A DNA stretch of 27,886 nucleotides from Chara braunii (taxonomy: Eukaryota; Streptophyta; Charophyceae; Charales; Characeae): positions 1,007,454 to 1,035,339 of the forward strand of contig BFEA01000381.1 in assembly GCA_003427395.1 (NCBI GenBank), written 5' to 3'. The position numbers and the translations under genes were made by a program. Positions 20,590-27,886 of this stretch are shown one piece after another. The stretch's first letter is position 1. The number at the start of each line of letters is the position of its first letter. Below the pieces are notes generated by a model. The model saw only the letters and a list, made by a program, of their open reading frames with translations. It did not search any database and had not been told where the DNA came from.

Positions 20590-21757
20590 GAGACCATCTT
20601 ATGGATCCTCGTCACACTTAAGCAATCAACAACCGGCATGGTGAAGCATTCGAGTCTCAGAGACTCGTGAATCTTCAAAGAATCCTCACATCTTTTCACA
20701 AACAGGCTGCGCTTCCTCCCTCTATACTCTGCCCTATCAGCTGCCCGGGGGCAGGTCGCACGAGTATACCGAGGAGTAGGCAGCTTTACATGTCACATAT
20801 TCGCACTCCTCTCACACAAAGCCAATATTCATAAGGACAAAACCACACAAGTGAGAGTGATAGTGATCGTCACAAAAACCAATCCTCATAGGGTTTCAAT
20901 TCAATATCATCTGCTTAGATCCTTGGATTTGTCGCGAGTAAAAGCCTAATTGTACATGCATTGATCTGAAAATTGGGACACCAGGCTAATTGTTGCGCGA
21001 CCCTAGCCCCCATACTAATTGGTAAGGACTAGTTGCATAGTACCTGGGTCGGGATGGACATACACTTGGATGTGTGTATGTGTATAGGCGGGATCTGGGT
21101 AGGGATCCCACAATAATGGTCCGGTAAGGTGACTTAGGATGAAAATAGTTCAGCCATATAGGTGAAACCAGAAGGTAATGAGTGAGTGGGGACTGGTTCG
21201 CCTATATTTCAGCAGGATCAAAGTGTGTATATAGAGACTGAGCTAGATATGTGCGTATTTAGGTGTGGTCACGACTAGCTCGTCCATCTGTACACATGCG
21301 GATTGTAGTATTGAACGAGTCATTTGGTCCTTCTCCTGGTGTAATTTAGGCGGTTAGGTCCAGATGTGTGGCATATTGGCGTATACGATTGGGATAGATT
21401 GCGTGATTTGAGCCTTTGTATATGTTTGGACATAGTCCGAGGTACTCGTGTGTTCGAGACATGGGTTACTCAGCAGAGTCACTGTGGGATGTGAGGGTTG
21501 GGTACCTATGCCGTTGTTGAGAGGGACATTTTATCCTGGTGTATACAACAGCCTCCCAACTCAGGGTCTATGACGAGTCCCCAACACTTCTTGCTGTACT
21601 TTCTCTGCCCTAGTCGTCTCATCTACCCTCTTACTCATGCAGTCAGGCCTCAACCCTTAGTTATCCTGACGCTTATCTTTATAACTACGGAAATGGGCAG
21701 AGAGACGACCCCAACCAAATCAAAAGAAGCGCATTTAGTGGAGGAACAAGGCATTCC
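20590..21757. other. Unassigned internal region of the LTR element
   Basis: No gene or RNA is recognised. It includes a GT-rich stretch near 21065-21090 and only short frames. It lies downstream, in element orientation, of the decayed frame at 22572-21758. Confidence 0.5.
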
Positions 21758-22572
21758 TTATCGGTCCACTGCTGCCCGAACCTCCTCCCAGTCTCCACCC
21801 CCTTCATCGGGGTCGTGCGAACTTGCATAAGCATCCACTACCGTGGCAAGGTTCCTAAGTTCCTGGCTATGGGGCAAAAACCTTCGATCTAGGTACAACC
21901 CATTTATCAACTCGCACATATATCTCGCATACCCCATTCTCGCACTTTCACGGCAGCCTCTGCAGCGACTTCCACCTTCGCATGTCCCCCAAAACCTACC
22001 TCTATTAAGAACTCTGGTAGGACAACTCACAATGAGGCTGAGGGAAGCACAAACTTTTCAACGTGCTTAACCTCTACACGGGCCTCCACCTGCTCCTCTC
22101 CTTCCTGAACCCTGTCATTCGCCCACTTTGCTGCAGCTTGCTCAACTACCCTCAAAGGTCCCGCCAACAGTCTCCCATGCCCAAGCGCCAATTCAACCCC
22201 ATGTACGGTCCAAAATGAGGAAGACGCATACAGAGTCACCCTTACGATCGCACAGTCCAGACCATCATCAAACCCGGACTCGATCCTGGCAAAAATATCC
22301 TTGCCTATCTGTGCGCCCCACCATGAAGAGATGTACTCTCCCTCGCTGACTCGCCTTGGCAGAGAAATCTCGAGCCCATCTTCCCCCTTGACGGGCAAGG
22401 TCACACTGGGATCCTCTTTCGCATAAGGCATCCTGAAATGCCTTTGCTCCGGTCTGGGTTCTGCCCATCACAGAAAAAAGTCAAGCATGCGCCTTTCGTT
22501 ATTGTATTGGCAATCATTCTTCACAATCTTATCTCTAAGCCTCGTCCTCAGATCATCTTTCCCTAGAACCAT
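21758..22572 (-). pseudogene. Decayed reading frame of unknown function inside the LTR element
   Basis: From an ATG at 22572 one frame reads MVLGKDDLRTRLRDKIVK and onward. It passes a TGA at 22470-22468 (context FFL-stop-WAEP) and continues to a second TGA at 22029-22027. It then still makes sense for about 30 codons (VVLPEFLIEVGFGGHAKVEV) before a shift near 21940 into the frame that ends at 21758 (ELINGLYLDRRFLP, NLATVVDAYASSHDP). Total ancestral length is about 270 codons. I do not recognise it. It lies about 2.2 kb inside the PBS, roughly where gag begins in elements with long leaders. It could be a gag remnant, an extra ORF or a captured host fragment. No CCHC knuckle is visible. Confidence 0.45.
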
Positions 22573-24794
22573 TCACTTCCAGCGTTTGCGACCACCCAAC
22601 CTAGGAAGATATCGATGGTAATATATCATGATAATACCCCTTTCACAAACACCGACTTCCTAATGGTGACTATTCATACAACATGGTACATTACTCAAGG
22701 ACTGGATGCCAATGATGCCCTGCTAAGATCATCCCGATACTCATTGCATACACACGTTGAAAGTCTATTCCAACAACCGACTATACCGAAGAGAGCCCTT
22801 CACAGAAATATTCATCGGCGGTAGAACACCAAATACCCATCGATAAGACCTTCGAGTCATAACTCCGATATTAATCAGATATCACTTTCACCATCCAGAA
22901 AAATACAATATACATATCATGTAGGAAGGTACCTCAAACGTAAATCCAGAATGCAGTGTACCCGCAGTAACCAGGATATACTCGTAACCACGATCACAAC
23001 ATAGCCGACACAACTCATTGCCAGAGGTTGTAACTAAAAAGCATGATATGCTTTGAACATAATCACATAAAGCCAACTCAACTATCAGCTATATAACAAG
23101 ATAATTCACAAAACATATCTTAGTTTATACAGGACAGAATAAGACTGACAATAAGTGATTAGCATGATACAATTGTTACCCCCTTCATCTCTTAAGCGAA
23201 GCATATAATATAGAGGGGCGGTGTGATCCTCTTGAGATAACATCTTGACTTCCGAGCCCCGCTCTAAAGATCAAGCCTCACCGCAACCCTCTCCGATTTC
23301 AGCGCTTGCACCTCATTGAGCCTAATCATGGTCAGATAGTCAGCCCCATTCATACCTGTCAGGGCAACGGATAGCGAGTCCGTGCCCTTACAAATACGAT
23401 GACCCTGATTAATGCGAGACGAACCCAGATCGCTACTCCTGGACCGCTCTCACTAAGCAGCAGCTGTTCCGCCTGGCCATCACATCCTCAGCGAGGTAGC
23501 AAGCCCTTTTCTCCTCTCTCAGCCGATAATGTAGTTACTTTCCCATGACAGGAAAGACAACAACACCCCATTAGTGGACCAGGAACATAGTTCCGGCATG
23601 GGTCTCACCATCAGTTTCGAGACTAATAACCGCTTCCTTAAGCCTCATCGAGGGAGTAACAACTCAAGAATGCACTTCCACTAAGAACAAATTATACATG
23701 CCGACTAACTCCTTCTCGGAAGAACCACCTTCCACAGAAGTAAGCCACCCCATTCACCCCTGGTCTCATGCCAGGCGTAGGATTCATGCAGAATCTATGT
23801 CCCCGTGAAAGGCAATCCATACATACACCACCAATCAAACAACAAATAGAACGCAATGAAAGCAAATATATAGAGACAACCAAACAAACAATCATAAATG
23901 TCATATATACATATATCACATATAATTAACACATAAACCTCTCTTCGGACTAGCCAAACCGCTATCCTAGTGGCCACTACTTCTTGAGATGTATCGATAG
24001 TTAGCTAGACAGTTCGTAAGCGAGTCAAATCGTCACCAACTCACACTATCGACGAGTTTAAGCATCGTACTGACCGTAGTACCTATCATATCATGTCCCA
24101 GCCTGAGCTCAAGGAAATATCCTTACGATTAAATTCCTTACTTCACACTTTATCAATCATCCCCTCACCCATGCTGCTCTCGTATCAGCAACTTCCTCTA
24201 ACGCAGGGGTCATACGACTAGGGGAGACGCTCCATCTTAACTTAACTATATTCCACGGCAGGCTTTGCACAACGATCACATAACGAGTCAATTAGCCTTG
24301 AATTCCAATAATAGGCATACTTAGCAATGTCAGTACCACCTTACTCATTCCTAGCTGAATCGAGCCTACAAGGCATTACTCAAATTCGTCAATCATTAAA
24401 ATCAAAGAGCCTTTCAACTCCAGTTAATCGCATACTAGGCAGTGCTCACATCGCATAGTCAAGGCGCTTATCGATCTCAAGCAATCCTTACTGCCTCACT
24501 CAAACCCCACTCACAGAATTAACCCCCACTTCACGCTCTATCCAATACCTTATACGATCAACCACTTTCTCCTAACCTGGTCAATAGAGCGGAAGCGGTT
24601 ATTCTCCACGGATTATCAACCTGCCTCAAATCAAAGCTTGATTTCTAGGGACCTCTCAGTCTTTACGATACTTCCAACGATAGTCAAAATGTTAGTCAAT
24701 CGCTCATACGAGTCTACCAAAACTTCTCATTTGCATATTTCTCCCTTTCATACCCGAATGTTGTTCCACCATGGACAACGGTAGGCAGCCGTTA
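22573..24794. other. 5' leader-like region of the LTR element, no gene recognised
   Basis: This AT-rich stretch lies between the PBS and the decayed frame. Open frames are short and unconvincing. It has an AT-repeat patch near 23896-23930 (ATATATACATATATC type). In element orientation it would be an untranslated leader of about 2.2 kb. Confidence 0.5.
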
Positions 24795-24812
24795 TCCCCG
24801 GCAACGGTGCCA
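24795..24812 (-). promoter_or_regulatory. Primer binding site complementary to tRNA-Asp
   Basis: On the minus strand, two bases after the LTR terminus comes TGGCACCGTTGCCGGGGA. The 3' end of plant tRNA-Asp(GTC), CCA included, would give TGGCGCCGTTGCCGGGGA, so 17 of 18 positions match. The mismatch is G to A. It follows the LTR end ACA plus GG, the usual PBS position. This fixes the element's direction as leftward and supports a Ty3/gypsy affiliation, where tRNA-Asp priming is recorded in plants. Confidence 0.85.
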
Positions 24813-24814
24813 CC

Positions 24815-25232
24815 TGTCGAGCGCACGGTCCGGCGCCGCACGCGGCAGCGCGGGACCCTCTCGACCGCGTCACACAGGAGTTGGACCAACCTTGCCGCGA
24901 ACACACAAATGGAGCTTCCATAGGCCGCTCCGGCCGAGTGCGTCAGCCATGCCTCTCGCGAGCCCCTACGAGAGGATAGGGCCTACGCGAGGCACATCTT
25001 ACCTCCACCTTACGGGAGTTGTTACCTCCCTTCGGTGGGCGTATCCCCGCTGTCGAGCGCATCGGTCCAGCACCACACGCGGCAGCGCGGGACCCTCTCG
25101 GCCGCGTCACGCAGGAGTTGGACCAACCTTGCCGCGAACACAAAAATGAAGCTTCCTTAGGCTGCTCCGGCTGAGTGTGCCAGATATACCCCTCGCGAGC
25201 CCCTACGACAGGATAGGGCCTACGCGAGGCAC
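24815..25232. repeat. Tandem duplication of the LTR end (236-bp unit)
   Basis: Both 24815 and 25051 begin TGTCGAGCGCA and continue with the same sequence (CACACGCGGCAGCGCGGGAC, CAGGAGTTGGACCAACCTTG, CCTACGCGAGGCACA). The first unit includes a tail TTACCTCCACCTTACGGGAG that also occurs in the left LTR; the second lacks it. The left LTR has one unit (11652 to about 11887), followed by CGAGC, possibly the stub of a second. Confidence 0.85.
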
Positions 25233-26635
25233 AATACGCCTATCGGGCCCGCACGCGAGCCAATATTTCGGGGGGCTGAGGTCCCAAGCGCGACTCGTCG
25301 TCGGTCGACTAGGACGCATCCCACACACCACGAGCACACCACTCTAACAAACACAAAAATAAAATACACATAAGCACACATACGACACGACGCAACCCAA
25401 ACAACGCGACAACGCTCCTAGCCCCTCGGTAGCTGTCCCATAACTCTCTGATGCGGAAATCGAATAGGCGTCGCGCGCGAGACTAAGTATAAAACCGCGC
25501 GGACACAGGGCTAACTCATATCGACTCGCAATGCAAACGTACGCAAGCAGTCGCAATGATGGCGTACTATGTAGTGTCCATAATCAAGCGGTCCCTTGTG
25601 GATCCGAGTACCGCTTATGACACTCAAGTGTCAGACTCGAAGTGTCGTGAGGGCCTAATCCCTCACGATATTGCACGACTGAAGGAATAGTCGTGCAGCC
25701 GCCGCGAGATCTCTGGCCTTTGGTCTGAGCGTCCCGGCAGGCAAGGCAAATAGGCTATGCACGGGGGGAGATTCCTTTCCTGCATAGGCTAGGGCTTGGG
25801 ATGTCCTGGACAAGGACCTTGAATCCCAGCCCACGATCAACGTCCGACTATAAAATCTCCAACGAGCAAAGGATAAAAGGGGATCTCCCTTTTCTTTCAA
25901 GGCATAATCAGGTTAGTCCTTGCGCACGATCACAGTAAGCCGCGTGCATACCCAAAGCACATATAAATATATACATAAGGCTTAATTATATAGGACGATC
26001 ACTTCTCACAATCACGATGGGGGTCCTCTTAGCCACATATACACGTAATCGCAGGCAGTCACATCCAAAGTTCGAACCATACCTGCAATCACATCAAAGA
26101 TCAACAAAAGTCCACGCACTACACGGGGTCAACTTCATCCATTCTCGATGCTCGTGCCCCTTGCTTAAGCCATACAAACCTCACTCTTGTGCAACTCCCC
26201 AAAATAAATACTCGGTGCTTCTGTTAAATGACCATTCAATAAAGTCAGGGTAAAAACACAATGAAACAATTCAACCCACAGGGCTAGCCTTTAGGTTAAG
26301 TGGCAAGAGTGGATTGGAGTTGAATCGTAGACCGACGAGTCGGCAACCGACCTCTTATTAGTTATAACAGAAGATGATCCTCAAGGGATCAAGTTAAATC
26401 TAGCCCAAATCCTAAATCAAACAGTCAAGAGGACCTGTAACACAAAACAGGTCAATCCCCAGGCTAAACCTATAAGTCCATGGAGAATAATCCCCATATC
26501 ACGATCTCACTCAAACCACCTTGATTAACTAAGCCTGGATCTACTTATAAGCAGTGCCCAAAGCAAAGGTGGACCCTGGCGTAATCTCCCCTATACAGGA
26601 TGGATCGCCAAAATCGGCACCTGGGAAAATATAAT

Positions 26636-27250
26636 CTAACTCCTCTGGATTAAAAAAATTTCGGCAGCGCTTCCCGTAGGAAAAGTGTCTTTCTAGACCT
26701 AATATAAATCCAAATATGAAAACCGAAATAATATTTAACTCTGGAAAGTCAAATTTTGTCTAACTCCCTGAATTAGTAAAAATTTGGGCAGCACTCCCGT
26801 AAGGGAGGGAGACTCTCCAGATTTATGCTAAGTTAGATATGAACTCAAAAGGCAACTTGAGTCCAACTGAGACAAATTTTCACCAACTCCTTAGTTCTAC
26901 AGAAATTTCAGCAGCACTCCCTTTAAAAAAATGTTATTCCAAAATTTATATCAAGCTCAGTCCAGAATTTGATAATAACATTGACTTCTCAAAGTCCAAT
27001 TCTGTCTAACTCCCTGAATTAAAAAAAAAATAAGGCAGCACTCCCTTTAGAAAATAAGACTTTTTCAGATTTTTACTAGGTCAGATATACAGAAAAAAGA
27101 AGTTGAACTTTGGCAAGTCAATAATTGACTAACTCCTTGGATTTGTAGAAATTTCGGTATTGCTTCCTGTAGGAAAAGTAGCTTGCCAAGATTTATACAA
27201 AGCCGAGTACAAAAATGATCCCAGAAAATGCGATAATTCATCTAAGCAAA
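26636..27250. repeat. Matching five-unit tandem array in the 5' LTR
   Basis: Units start at 26636, 26760, 26883, 27006 and 27129, a period of 123 to 124 bases. They correspond one to one with the units of the left LTR array, and the alternating pattern is the same. Equal copy number in both LTRs means the array existed before the last insertion. Confidence 0.85.
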
Positions 27251-27886
27251 AAAACTTAGCTTAGAAAATGGAGGAATTGAAACTAACTCCTATGGCTCTA
27301 GCACACGGCGAGCGACTTAAGCAACTACCTAGCAAACTGAACCTCAGACCAAGTAGTAGCTTCATTCAGTCACATGAAGGCCAAGCCACAAAGGTAAGTA
27401 CTCTCACCAGCCCCAAATCAACACGAACAAACAATAGTTCATGCTCTCTCAATAATTTATCCCCTTATACCAGCTTTCATAAGGCATAGGTCAGGCCACC
27501 TGAACTTAAAGAGCGCGTCCAACTTAGCCAGGCCTAAAGTCAGAATTCCTAAACTTATAGAGCGTTCTGACTCAGCCAAGTATACACAAACAGAGGGCAC
27601 AAGTACTTTTCGCTTCCTTTGGGCATATGAGTAAGCCATTCATCTTACAAACAATGCTTAATTGCCCTGAACCGTTTAATATCCAAGTTTTATATATCTC
27701 TCTGAACCTTAATCTTCAAGTTGGGCGTAGGGCTGAGTCATTCATCTTAATAACAATGCTCAGCCGGCCCAAGTTACCTTCACTTATACTCTTAATTGTA
27801 CTCTCTTCAAATTGCGGTAAGCTATAGTCAGACCGTCCAATCTTATGGAACCCGTGTCTGACTAGCCTGTTCTTAATAAAATAATA

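Larger units (their letters stand above)
11652..27886 (-). mobile_element. Large LTR retrotransposon, LARD-like, nested in the gypsy RT; right end beyond window
   Basis: Two direct copies of a long sequence (11652-14649 and 24815-27886, offset about 13.24 to 13.29 kb) flank a 9.2 kb middle. On the minus strand the repeats end in TCGACA, and a tRNA-Asp primer site starts two bases inside the right copy. A purine-rich stretch and TGT start lie at the far side of the left copy. These mark the right copy as 5' LTR and the left as 3' LTR. LTRs are about 3.9 kb if the left one ends at 15580. No protease, RT or integrase motif was found in the internal region, so the element looks non-autonomous. 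It interrupts the gypsy RT at 11651/11652. Confidence 0.85.
24815..27886 (-). repeat. 5' LTR of the large LTR element, cut by the window end
   Basis: This is the second copy of the LTR, in direct orientation to 11652-14649. Between 25852 and 26013, compared with 12584-12746, I count about 11 differences in about 163 bases, nine of them transitions. It differs from the left copy by an extra U5-end unit (24815-25050) and lacks the 45-base insertion seen at 14261-14301. The remaining part, roughly 0.9 kb, should lie to the right of the window. Confidence 0.88.

Noticed and set aside
24793-24814. A tRNA-Asp gene
   Set aside because: Only the 3' acceptor-end sequence is present, with LTR directly adjoining. 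It is a primer binding site, not a tRNA.

Overview
The window looks like repeat-dense nuclear DNA of a eukaryote with a large genome. I see no intact host gene, rRNA, tRNA or CRISPR array. Everything I can identify is a decayed retrotransposon. The plant-type families (two Ty3/gypsy-like LTR elements, one with a tRNA-Asp primer site, plus an L1/Tx1-type LINE) suggest a streptophyte, meaning a charophyte alga or land plant. A Chara-like genome is my best guess, at low confidence.

Layout. (1) 1 to about 3,960, plus strand: a 5'-truncated LINE ORF2 with endonuclease, reverse transcriptase and C-terminal zinc-finger region, broken by several frameshifts and two clear stops. (2) About 3,960 to 6,750: no gene recognised; much of it is GA-rich low-complexity sequence. 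(3) About 6,750 to 11,651, minus strand: the 3' part of a Ty3/gypsy pol. In the direction of transcription it has the end of RT, RNase H, a PHD-finger-like module, an HHCC and DDE integrase, an SH3-like integrase C-terminus, and then a long unrecognised coding extension (acidic tract, RS/Pro-rich tract, then a more ordered segment). (4) 11,652 to the window end, minus strand: a second, much larger LTR element inserted into the RT of the first. Its 3' LTR is about 3.9 kb (11,652 to about 15,580). Its internal region is 9.2 kb with no recognisable pol, and its 5' LTR (24,815 to the window end) is cut off by the window. A primer binding site matching the 3' end of tRNA-Asp lies two bases from the 5' LTR. 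The LTRs carry five-unit arrays of about 123 bp, and the internal region holds one decayed, unrecognised reading frame (22,572 to 21,758).

How it fits together: an old gypsy element was split by a large, apparently non-autonomous LTR element of LARD type. In one aligned stretch of the two LTRs I counted about 11 differences in about 163 bases, so the insertion is not recent. The missing half of the gypsy RT should resume about 0.9 kb beyond the right edge of the window. The most unusual signals are the PHD-like finger between RNase H and integrase, and the long coding region downstream of the integrase. Single-base Ns occur only in the first 9.5 kb and probably mark collapsed repeat copies.
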